Made by a program: the position numbers and the translations under genes. From the NCBI GenBank assembly GCA_023392475.1, contig JAEVZA010000122.1, positions 1 to 64,000 of the forward strand: 64,000 bases of DNA. Direction: 5' to 3'. The notes below the pieces were generated by a model, which saw only the letters and a program-made list of their open reading frames with translations, made no database searches and was not told the DNA's origin. The stretch's first letter is position 1, and every line of letters starts with the position of its first letter. Source of the stretch: Actinomycetes bacterium. Its GTDB lineage: Bacteria; Actinomycetota; Acidimicrobiia; Acidimicrobiales; Microtrichaceae. Positions 33,566-40,818 of this stretch are shown here, piece by piece.

Positions 33566-34807
33566 TCAACCTCCCCGCTTGTCGAGCGCACGCCGCAGCC
33601 ACGCGCGCTCCCAGAAGTTGCCCGTGGCACCGAGGAGCGCCTCGGTCGCCGCCCGTGCCACATCGAGCGCACCGGCGTCCGCGTCGTCGGCGGCGAGGAC
33701 GAGGTCCGTGAGCTGGAGCGCCTCGACCGGGCGCCCGGCGTCCAGGTGGGCGCGCGCTGCGGCGACGAGCGGCGCCGCGCCCGCCGCCGCCACGACGTCG
33801 GGCGCGACGGCGAGCGGCGGCACGCCGTACAGCTCGGTGGTCGACCGGTGGTGGAACCAGCCGGCGTAGTTCTCCCAGATCGCCCGCACGTTCCAGCTCG
33901 TCTTCCCGTACCCCTCACCGACGTCGAGGTGCGCCGGCGTGCGGACCTCCCGCATGAGCGACCACACGTCCCGCCCGGCGTTCATGCCGTCGACGGTCCG
34001 GTCGTGGACCCAGCGCATCGCCTCCTGCATCTCGGCGACGGCCTCGAGGATGCGGTCCCGCCCGTCGACGGGACCGAAGTGGCCCGTCACGAGGCGGTCG
34101 GGGCCCAGCTCGGCGACCACGTCGAGCGAGTCGATGTAGGTGAGGGCGTCGCGGTAGCGGTCGCCGCGGATGGTCACCAGGTTCGGGACGTGCCCGAACA
34201 GCGGCCCGAACAGGTTGCCGGACAGCAGCGTGCGGCTCTCCGGCAGCCACACGACCATCGAGTCGAACGTCTCCCCGCCCGGCGTCGCGATCAGCTCCAT
34301 CCGGCGGCCGCCGACCACGAGGTCGAGCCGGTCGTCGACCACGACGTCGGGCTCCGGCCGGGCCTGCGCGACGTGACCGACGCCGACGGACGCGGCGTGC
34401 TCCATGGCGGCGAGGATCGCGTCCATGAACGCGAACGCCGAGTTGCGCGACCGGAACGCCTCCAGCCGCTCGTTGTCGTCACGCCAGACCGTGAAGTTCG
34501 CCTGGGCGACGACGTCGCTGTCGGGGTCGCGCACGACGTCGACGCCTCCGACGTGGTCGTAGTGGCCCTGGGTCAGCAGCACCGCCCGGACCGGCGAGTC
34601 GTCGACGCGGTCGAACGCCCGCCGGTGCAGCGGGCCCTCGAAGCCCATGCCGGTGTTGACGACGACCCGGCCGTCGTCGGTGGTCAGGAGGTAGCTGTTC
34701 GACCAGCCCGGCGACATCCAGAGGCCGTCGCCGAGGTCGACCGCGGGGGCGTCGGTGGCGGCCGCCACGTCCTCGAACCCGGGTCGCTCGCGGTGGATGC
34801 CCGGCAT
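33566..34807 (-). CDS. Alkylsulfatase-like metallo-beta-lactamase-fold hydrolase with altered metal motif
   Basis: A 413-residue protein. The MBL domain (about 1-240) has TQGHYDHVGG, where the family HxHxDH motif has Gln in place of the first His. GGETFDSMVVW and GNLFGPLFGHVPNLVTIRGD (with TGHFGPV further on) match the rest of the alkylsulfatase-type site. The C-terminal part (about 245-345) resembles the alkylsulfatase dimerisation domain, with WENYAGWFHHRSTTELYG. Family enzymes use two zinc ions to cleave alkyl sulfates. The Gln could alter metal binding. The ATG overlaps the sulfotransferase stop by one base. Confidence 0.78.
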   Translation of the reverse strand: MPGIHRERPGFEDVAAATDAPAVDLGDGLWMSPGWSNSYLLTTDDGRVVVNTGMGFEGPLHRRAFDRVDDSPVRAVLLTQGHYDHVGGVDVVRDPDSDVVAQANFTVWRDDNERLEAFRSRNSAFAFMDAILAAMEHAASVGVGHVAQARPEPDVVVDDRLDLVVGGRRMELIATPGGETFDSMVVWLPESRTLLSGNLFGPLFGHVPNLVTIRGDRYRDALTYIDSLDVVAELGPDRLVTGHFGPVDGRDRILEAVAEMQEAMRWVHDRTVDGMNAGRDVWSLMREVRTPAHLDVGEGYGKTSWNVRAIWENYAGWFHHRSTTELYGVPPLAVAPDVVAAAGAAPLVAAARAHLDAGRPVEALQLTDLVLAADDADAGALDVARAATEALLGATGNFWERAWLRRALDKRGG

Positions 34808-36078
34808 CAGCGCACCTCCCGGTGGATCTGCGGGAACGCCTCGAAGTAGAAGGCGTAGCGCTCGTAGAGCTCCTCGGGCTCGATCCCGAAGTCGGCCCGG
34901 AGGTCGTAGACGACGCGGCCGTCGCGGCCGCGGGGGTTGGCCGCGACGTACGCCTCCAAGCCGCTGCGGCACCCGTCCGTCACGTCGAGCCCGGCGGCGG
35001 CGAGGATCGAGCCGGCCATCGCCACGTCGTCCGCCATGAGCTCCCGGAACTCGACGTCGACGCGCTGCGCCGGCGGGATCGAGCCGGCGTCGCGCACCGC
35101 GGCCCGCAGCAGGCGCTCGACACGGTCCGCCCAGTAGCGGGCGAGCTCGTCGGCCTCGATCGACCGGCGCCGCATCCGGTCGCCGTAGGCGAGCATCGTG
35201 ATCGCCGATTGCAGCACGGCGACGGGGTCGCGCAGGGTGAGGGCGATCGTCGCGTCGGGGAACTCGGCGAGGAGCGGGCCCAGCTGCTCGAGGTGCTGCG
35301 GGCACTTGAGGACCCACCGCTCGGGTCCCCGGAGGAAGCTCAGGACCTGCAGCTCCCGCCGCAGGAACGCGTAGTGCGGCGCCTGGTCGAGCGAGAGGTA
35401 CGCGTCACGCCACCCGGGCACCCTGGCCATCCACTCCAGCGTGTACGTGCACAGGTCCAGGTCCATGAGCTCGCACTCCTCCTCGATCGAGTCGGGAGGT
35501 CGGTCGTGCATGAGCCGCGTGAGCGGCGACACGTCCTGGGTGGCCTCGTGCTCCCGGAGGGCGCGGACGTAGCGCGGGTCGACGCCGTCGCGACCGGGTC
35601 CGTCACCGGGCACGGGGACCGGCTCCTGGATCTCCCACCACGGCAGGGAGCGGAGGCGGGCGTCGGTCGCCAGCAGGTTCACGAGGTGCGTCGTGCCCGA
35701 GCGCGGCAGCCCGACCACGATCACCGGGGGCCCGAGCTCCACCTCGGCCGCCTCCGGGTACCGGCGGGTGAGGTCCTCCAGGCGCAGCCGGGCCGACAGC
35801 AGGCCGAGGAAGCGACGGCGCAGCAGGAGGCGCCCCAACCCGGACAGGCCGTGATCGGCGTCGACGGCCGCGACCTGCGCCGCGAGGCGATCGAGCAGCG
35901 ACGGGTCGCCGAGGTCCTCGAGGCCGGTGCGCCGGCGGGCCTCCGCGACCAGCCGGCCGGGATCGAGGTCGACCTCCATCGCGACGGTCGACTCGAAGAT
36001 CTCCCGCTCGATGCCCCCGCGCACCGGGTCGCGGAGGTCCTCGATCCGCACCTCGCCCAACGTGCCCTCGCCCGTCAT
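34807..36078 (-). CDS. PAPS-dependent sulfotransferase family protein
   Basis: A 423-residue protein. The 5'-phosphosulfate loop is VVGLPRSGTTHLVNLL (about residue 135), and the 3'-phosphate site segment is IALTLRDPVAVLQS; the WVLKCPQHLEQL helix lies between them. Actinobacterial members of this group sulfate lipids or hydroxylated small molecules. The N-terminal 120 residues are helical and specific to this subgroup. The ATG at 36078 has GAGGGGGACC directly before it. It is the first gene of a three-gene operon with an alkylsulfatase-like protein and an SDR. Confidence 0.8.
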   Translation of the reverse strand: MTGEGTLGEVRIEDLRDPVRGGIEREIFESTVAMEVDLDPGRLVAEARRRTGLEDLGDPSLLDRLAAQVAAVDADHGLSGLGRLLLRRRFLGLLSARLRLEDLTRRYPEAAEVELGPPVIVVGLPRSGTTHLVNLLATDARLRSLPWWEIQEPVPVPGDGPGRDGVDPRYVRALREHEATQDVSPLTRLMHDRPPDSIEEECELMDLDLCTYTLEWMARVPGWRDAYLSLDQAPHYAFLRRELQVLSFLRGPERWVLKCPQHLEQLGPLLAEFPDATIALTLRDPVAVLQSAITMLAYGDRMRRRSIEADELARYWADRVERLLRAAVRDAGSIPPAQRVDVEFRELMADDVAMAGSILAAAGLDVTDGCRSGLEAYVAANPRGRDGRVVYDLRADFGIEPEELYERYAFYFEAFPQIHREVR

Positions 36079-36184
36079 GGTCCCCCTCGTCGCGGGCCGC
36101 ATCGTACCCACGTGCCCCGGGGCGCCGGGCCGCCGCCGACGCGTCCGAGCGGCTCCCTCCTGAGGCGGTGTGGTGGAATGCGGC

Positions 36185-36643
36185 ATGGCCGAACGCATCG
36201 AGATCACCCGGGACATGAAGGCCTCGCCGGAGGCCGTGTACGCCGCCATCTCCGACGTGACGCGCATGGGCGAGTGGTCGCTCGAGTGCCACTCGTGCGA
36301 GTGGCACGACGGCGTCGACGGCCCGGCGGTCGGTGCGACCTTCGACGGGCACAACCGCAACGGCGAGCACGAGTGGACCAGCACGGGCACCGTGATCGAG
36401 GCCGACCCGGGCCGCGCCTTCGCGTTCGAGTGCTCGATGTTCGACTTCCACTTCTCGACCTGGGGGTACCGCATCGAGCCGACCGACTCGGGTTGCCGCG
36501 TGACCGAGTGGACGGAGGACCTGCGCCCGGAGTCGGCGCTCGAGTTCAGCAAGCAGATGTCGGGCATCGACGACCGCCCGGGCCGCAACCGCGACACGAT
36601 GAGCGGGACCCTCGAGCGGCTCGCCGCGGCCGTCGAGTCCTGA
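36185..36643 (+). CDS. SRPBCC (START/polyketide-cyclase-fold) protein
   Basis: A 152-residue single-domain protein. The family opening is IEITRDMKASPEAVYAAISDVTRMGEWS (given in part: ASPEAVYAAISDVTRMGEWS), followed by beta-strands WTSTGTVIEADPGRAFAFE and a long C-terminal helix. These proteins bind hydrophobic ligands in a deep pocket. The ATG at 36185 is preferred to the GTG at 36170. The Rieske oxygenase gene begins 34 bp after the stop on the same strand. Confidence 0.78.
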   Translation: MAERIEITRDMKASPEAVYAAISDVTRMGEWSLECHSCEWHDGVDGPAVGATFDGHNRNGEHEWTSTGTVIEADPGRAFAFECSMFDFHFSTWGYRIEPTDSGCRVTEWTEDLRPESALEFSKQMSGIDDRPGRNRDTMSGTLERLAAAVES

Positions 36644-36677
36644 CGACGGCGACGGGCCCGGGCGACGGCGAGCTCAC

Positions 36678-37838
36678 GTGGACCGCGACGCCACGCTGGA
36701 CCTGATCGATCGGCTGCTCGTGCGCGTCGAGACGCGCTCCACCGACCTCGCGGACGCCCCGATGGCGGAGGACGTCGGGCCGTTCCTGTCCGAGGACCGG
36801 CACCGGCTGGAGGTCGACCGCTTCTTCCTCGGCACGCCCCAGGTGGTCGGGTTCGCCGGTCAGGTGCGCTCGCCGGGCGACGTCCTCACCACCGAGGTCG
36901 TCGGGGTCCCGATCGTCATCTGCCGCGACGCCTCGGGCGTGCTGCGCGCCTTCGTCAACGCGTGCACCCACCGGGGCGCCCGGGTCGCCGACGGCCCGGG
37001 CAGCACGTCGCGGCTGACCTGCGGGTTCCACGGGTGGACCTACTCGCTCGACGGGGTGCTGGCCGGGCGCCGGTCGGCCGACGCGTTCCCGCCGGCCGAC
37101 GCGTCGTGTTCCCTCCGGCCGCTGCCGGTCTCCGACCGGTCGGGGCTCCTCGTGGTCGCGGCCCGGCCCGACGTCGGTCAGGAGGCCGTGGACTCGCACC
37201 TCGCGTCGATCGAGGACCAGCTCGTCGGCTTCGACCTCGCGGCGACGACGTTCCTCGCGGAGCGGCGCGTCGACGTGGACGCGAACTGGAAGCTCGTGAC
37301 CGGCGTGAGCTGCGAGAGCTACCACTTCGCCACCCTGCACCGGACGTCCGTCGCGCAGTGGCTGCACGACCACGCCGTGTTCGACGAGTTCGGCCGCCAC
37401 TGCCGCTGGGCGTTCCCGCTCAAGGGCATCGAGCGGCTCCGCGACGAGCCGAGGTCGTCGTGGCCGGCCGAGGTGCCCGGTGCCGTCAACCACGTCCTGT
37501 TCCCCGGCACGATCCTGGTCACGAGCGGCAGCGGCGCGCAGCTGATCCGGGCCGAACCGGCGGGCCCCGGTCGGAGCCACGTGACCTACCTCGGCGTCCA
37601 CCACGACGCGACCACGCGCGACGCGGCGCTCGCCGCGTACGACTTCGGCGGCGACGCGTTCGAGCGCGAGGACCTGGTCGCGGTCGCGCAGGCGCACCGC
37701 GGCCTGGCGAGCGGCGCGTCGCGGCTCCTGATCGGTCGCAACGAGCCGGCGCTGCAGTTCGTCCACCGGACGTGGCGCGAGCAGCTGGACGAGGCGACGG
37801 ACCAGGCACCGGTGACCGCACGGGCACCGGCGGGTTGA
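36678..37838 (+). CDS. Rieske non-heme iron oxygenase, large subunit
   Basis: A 386-residue oxygenase. The Rieske [2Fe-2S] ligands are CTHRGA and CGFHGWTY, 16 residues apart (about residues 95-118). The catalytic domain has NWKLVTGVSCESYHFATLHR with two His of the mononuclear iron site. Such enzymes hydroxylate or demethylate aromatic, steroid or quaternary-amine substrates. No ferredoxin or reductase partner is adjacent, so electrons must come from a protein encoded elsewhere. GTG start. Stem-loop (e) follows 22 bp after the stop. Confidence 0.87.
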   Translation: MDRDATLDLIDRLLVRVETRSTDLADAPMAEDVGPFLSEDRHRLEVDRFFLGTPQVVGFAGQVRSPGDVLTTEVVGVPIVICRDASGVLRAFVNACTHRGARVADGPGSTSRLTCGFHGWTYSLDGVLAGRRSADAFPPADASCSLRPLPVSDRSGLLVVAARPDVGQEAVDSHLASIEDQLVGFDLAATTFLAERRVDVDANWKLVTGVSCESYHFATLHRTSVAQWLHDHAVFDEFGRHCRWAFPLKGIERLRDEPRSSWPAEVPGAVNHVLFPGTILVTSGSGAQLIRAEPAGPGRSHVTYLGVHHDATTRDAALAAYDFGGDAFEREDLVAVAQAHRGLASGASRLLIGRNEPALQFVHRTWREQLDEATDQAPVTARAPAG

Positions 37839-37860
37839 CGAGCTCCGCCCGCCCACCCAC

Positions 37861-37912
37861 GCGTTCTGACGATTGTTCGTGTCGTCCAGCAGCGCGGATC
37901 GTCATGGGAACG
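37861..37912. terminator. Stem-loop (e) of the CGTTCTG family, convergent intergenic
   Basis: GCGTTCTGACGAT (37861-37873) faces ATCGTCATGGGAACG (37898-37912). The perfect TGACGAT / ATCGTCA stem is extended by CGTTC / GAACG with two extra bases on the right. It lies between the convergent Rieske oxygenase and SRPBCC genes. Weakest member of the family. Confidence 0.5.
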
Positions 37913-37953
37913 AGTGAGAGGCTCCGTCGACGCGCCGACCTGATCCGGGCGCG

Positions 37954-38409
37954 CTACTCCTCCACCACCTCACGCAGGCCGTCGAGCATCGTCGACCAGT
38001 TCGCCTCGAACTCCTCGCGGTGCGCACGGTCCTCATCCGTCACGCCGCCGGTGAGGTTCGTCTGCGTCAGCGTGACCTCCGTCCCGCCGTCGGCGTCACC
38101 CAGTCGGATCGTGACGACGTGGTAGTTGTCCGGCGAGTCGTCCGTGCCGCCCATCGGGCTCCAGTGCGAGTAGGAGAGGACGCGCTCCGGCTCCACCTGC
38201 AGGATCTCGCCGCGGTCCTCGAAGGTCTTCCCGTTCCACTCGCCCGTCCACGTGATCGGGCTCCCGACCTGCCAGTCGGTCTCGATGCGGGCGCCGCCCA
38301 GCGTGTAGCGCTGCGCGAGGTCGGGATCGGTCAGCGCCTCCCAGACCGCGGCGGTCGGCGCCTCCGCGACCACGGACACCTCGGCCACGACGTCGGGTTC
38401 GTCGGACAT
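37954..38409 (-). CDS. SRPBCC / AHSA1-like protein
   Basis: A 151-residue START-fold protein with VAEAPTAAVWEALTDPDLAQ at the N-terminus, GSPITWTGEWNGKTFEDRGEI and the C-terminal helix EEFEANWSTMLDGLREVV. This is the arrangement of the AHSA1 domain group, which binds hydrophobic ligands or acts as an ATPase activator in its eukaryotic namesake. The ATG at 38409 has GGAGGGACGAG upstream. It stands alone between the Rieske gene and the cytochrome oxidase cluster. Confidence 0.8.
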   Translation of the reverse strand: MSDEPDVVAEVSVVAEAPTAAVWEALTDPDLAQRYTLGGARIETDWQVGSPITWTGEWNGKTFEDRGEILQVEPERVLSYSHWSPMGGTDDSPDNYHVVTIRLGDADGGTEVTLTQTNLTGGVTDEDRAHREEFEANWSTMLDGLREVVEE

Positions 38410-38511
38410 CTCGTCCCTCCTCGGGCTCGACCACCGGCCCCGGAACCCCTCCCCCGACCGCCGCCGATCCATGCGCGCCAGCGGGGAGCCCGTCCGGGGA
38501 CGGCCGCCGGA

Positions 38512-38934
38512 TCAGCGCAGCCCGGCCAGGTAGGCGGCCACGTCCCGCGCTTCGTCGAGGCTGAGCCCGAGGTCGGGCATGGCGGTGCCGGGCTCGACCG
38601 ACTGCGGATCCCGCACCCACCGCACCATGTTCTCCGGCGTGTTCGGCAGCTCGCCGGCGATGAACGTTCGGCGGCCCATGGCGTCGAGTGGCGGGCCGAC
38701 GAGCCCGTCGGCCGCCGGCACGCCGGGGATCCGGTGGCACGAGCCGCAGCCGCGGTCCTCGATCACCTGCCGTCCGATGTCCGGGTCGCCGAACGTCACG
38801 TCGGGCGATCGGCTCTGCCGGACCTCCTCGCCGCAGCCGATCGCGATCACGGCCGAGATCACGAGGAGCAGCAGCACCGGCAGGACGAACGCCGCCCGGG
38901 CGCGACGACTGGAGGTGCCGGTCAGCCGTCCCAC
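38512..38934 (-). CDS. Membrane-anchored monoheme cytochrome c
   Basis: A 140-residue protein. An N-terminal hydrophobic anchor (about residues 14-32) ends in AVIAIGC, which could serve as a lipobox. One heme c motif follows, RGCGSCHR (about residue 60), with a Met axial ligand in GTAMPDLGLS. The GTG at 38934 lies inside the end of ctaG (13-nt overlap). It is the last gene of the oxidase cluster and may carry electrons to the oxidase, in addition to the cytochrome domain fused to subunit II and the diheme QcrC. Confidence 0.82.
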   Translation of the reverse strand: MGRLTGTSSRRARAAFVLPVLLLLVISAVIAIGCGEEVRQSRSPDVTFGDPDIGRQVIEDRGCGSCHRIPGVPAADGLVGPPLDAMGRRTFIAGELPNTPENMVRWVRDPQSVEPGTAMPDLGLSLDEARDVAAYLAGLR

Positions 38935-39785
38935 GAGACCCGCTCCCCCGGCGACGGCCCCGAGCCCAACCACCGGACGAACAGCACGCTGGCCGCGACG
39001 AGCAGCACGAGCCCGCCAGGCACCCACATGATCGCCCCGGCGATCTGCTGGTCCGAGAGGGGCGCGACGCCGCGCTCGGCGGCGGAGCGCAGCTGACTCT
39101 CGTAGAGGGTGCGCGGCGCCAGCGTCAGCAACGCCGCCACGGCGCCCATCGGCAACCCGAGGAGGAACAGGTAGACGACGGCCAGGCCCGATCGCTCGTG
39201 CCACCCCGTGGTGACCACCAACCACCAGAGCGCGCACCCGGTGGCGAACATGAGCAGGTGCTCGACGTCGTGCAGCGGCTCGTGCCGCACCGCCGCGTCG
39301 TAGATCGTCGGCACGTGCCAGACCGTCCACGTCGCCACCACCGCCACGAGGATCGAGGCGGCGAGCCCGACCGGGCGGTGCGACGCGTGCGACGTGCGGC
39401 TCACGCGGTGGCCCGCCCGCACGGCGCGGCGGCGGGCGCGGACCGGCAGCACCGCCGTCGCGACGACCAGGGGCGTGCCCAGGACCAGGAGCAGCGGGGC
39501 AACGAGACCGAGCAGCAGGTGCTGCACCATGTGCACCGACATGAGGTCGTCGGCCACCTCGTCGAACGGTGGCGAGACGGCCACGACGAGCACCGCCCAC
39601 CCGCACCAGAACGCCGCCGTGCGGACCGGGGAGACGACCGCCGATCGCGGCGCCCGGCGGGCGATGCGCCGGTGGCCGAGCGCGTAGACCGCGGCGCCGA
39701 CGGCGCACGCGAGCAGCGCGGGATCGCCGAGCCACCCGGCGACGCCCGTCCCCCCGCCGTGGGCCGGCACGGCGAGGGCGCTCAC
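38922..39785 (-). CDS. ctaG: caa3-type cytochrome oxidase assembly factor CtaG
   Basis: A 287-residue polytopic membrane protein of the CtaG (caa3) family: about seven transmembrane helices with conserved His/Met positions, MSVHMVQHLLLGLVAPLLLV, VWHVPTIYDAAVRHEPLHDVEH and GLPMGAVAALL. It helps insert copper into the oxidase. The GTG at 39785 overlaps the preceding small membrane protein gene by 4 nt. Position directly after subunits I-III supports the assignment. Confidence 0.85.
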   Translation of the reverse strand: MSALAVPAHGGGTGVAGWLGDPALLACAVGAAVYALGHRRIARRAPRSAVVSPVRTAAFWCGWAVLVVAVSPPFDEVADDLMSVHMVQHLLLGLVAPLLLVLGTPLVVATAVLPVRARRRAVRAGHRVSRTSHASHRPVGLAASILVAVVATWTVWHVPTIYDAAVRHEPLHDVEHLLMFATGCALWWLVVTTGWHERSGLAVVYLFLLGLPMGAVAALLTLAPRTLYESQLRSAAERGVAPLSDQQIAGAIMWVPGGLVLLVAASVLFVRWLGSGPSPGERVSWDG

Positions 39786-40186
39786 GAGCACGCCCGCAGG
39801 ACGTAGACGGGGACGCTCTCGAGCACCACCAGCGCGAGGGACGCGACGTTGAAGACCACCGCGATGTGCGCGAGGAACCGCGAGCGCCCGGTGATCCCGC
39901 CGGCGCGGGTGTCGACGCGCCCCGCGGCGAACGAGGCGGCGAGCGCCGACAGCACGCCCAGCACCGCGACGACGTTGATGACCGTGAGGATCCAGGCGGG
40001 GACGCCGTCGCACACGGCGGGTTCGGCGACCGACAGCCCCACCAGGTGGAACACCCACCACAGCACGCCCCCGGTGAGCGCGTACAGGAGCACGAGCACG
40101 TGCGCGGGCGGGGGCGCGTCCGTCCGGTCCTCGCTCGCGGTGATGGCGACCATCGAGGTCGCGTGCCCCCCGCCGGTGCCGCTCAC
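39782..40186 (-). CDS. Small three-helix membrane protein of the oxidase cluster
   Basis: A 134-residue protein with three predicted transmembrane segments (about 20-45, 60-80, 100-125) and no recognised motif. The 4-nt overlaps at both ends, with subunit III upstream and ctaG downstream, show that it is translated as part of the oxidase operon. It is probably an accessory subunit or assembly protein. The GTG at 40186 is chosen because of its overlap with the subunit III stop; an internal ATG at 40153 is the alternative. Confidence 0.6.
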   Translation of the reverse strand: MSGTGGGHATSMVAITASEDRTDAPPPAHVLVLLYALTGGVLWWVFHLVGLSVAEPAVCDGVPAWILTVINVVAVLGVLSALAASFAAGRVDTRAGGITGRSRFLAHIAVVFNVASLALVVLESVPVYVLRACS

Positions 40187-40818
40187 AGCAGCGTGACCGA
40201 CAGGTAGAGGGAGGAGAACACGAACACCCAGACGACGTCGACGAAGTGCCAGTACATCGTGCCGACCTCGACGGGGTCGCTCCGCCGGGCGCCGTAGTGC
40301 CCGGCCAGCATCCGCCAGAGCAGGAACCCGAGCACGACGATGCCGATCAGCACGTGGAGGGCGTGCAGCGCGGTGATCGTGTAGAAGACCGAGCCGTAGG
40401 CGTCGGTGGACGGCGTGAAGTGCGGCCAGAGCGTGACGTACTCGTCGACGTGGCCCACGAGGAACGCCGAGCCCATCAGGATGGTGAGGGTCAGCCCCGC
40501 GGCGGCGAAGCCCCGCTGGCCGCGCTTGACGGCCCGCTCCGCCACCACGGCCGGGACGGTGCTGCCCAGCAGGACCACGGTGCGGACGCCCGACTTCGCC
40601 AGCTCGGGATCCTCGATCCCGTCCATCGGCCACCGGTGGTTCAGCGCGCGGAGGTAGAAGTTCCCGAACAGGAGGAGGGCGAAGAGCATCGCCTCCGTGG
40701 CGATCAGGAGCACGACCCCCCACCAGCCGAGCGACCGCCCCGACCGCCGCGCCTCGAGCGGCGGCACGCCGATCGACAGCTCGCGGGTGATCAGGTCGCC
40801 CGACGCGAGATCCGCCAT
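40183..40818 (-). CDS. ctaE: Cytochrome c oxidase subunit III
   Basis: A 211-residue, five-helix subunit III. Recognisable parts are WWGVVLLIATEAMLFALLLF (with the Glu of the proton/lipid-binding region), SAFLVGHVDEY, YTITALHALHVLIGIVVLGF and the C-terminal YWHFVDVVWVFVFSSLYL. It stabilises subunit I. The ATG overlaps the ctaD stop by one base. Confidence 0.9.
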   Translation of the reverse strand: MADLASGDLITRELSIGVPPLEARRSGRSLGWWGVVLLIATEAMLFALLLFGNFYLRALNHRWPMDGIEDPELAKSGVRTVVLLGSTVPAVVAERAVKRGQRGFAAAGLTLTILMGSAFLVGHVDEYVTLWPHFTPSTDAYGSVFYTITALHALHVLIGIVVLGFLLWRMLAGHYGARRSDPVEVGTMYWHFVDVVWVFVFSSLYLSVTLL

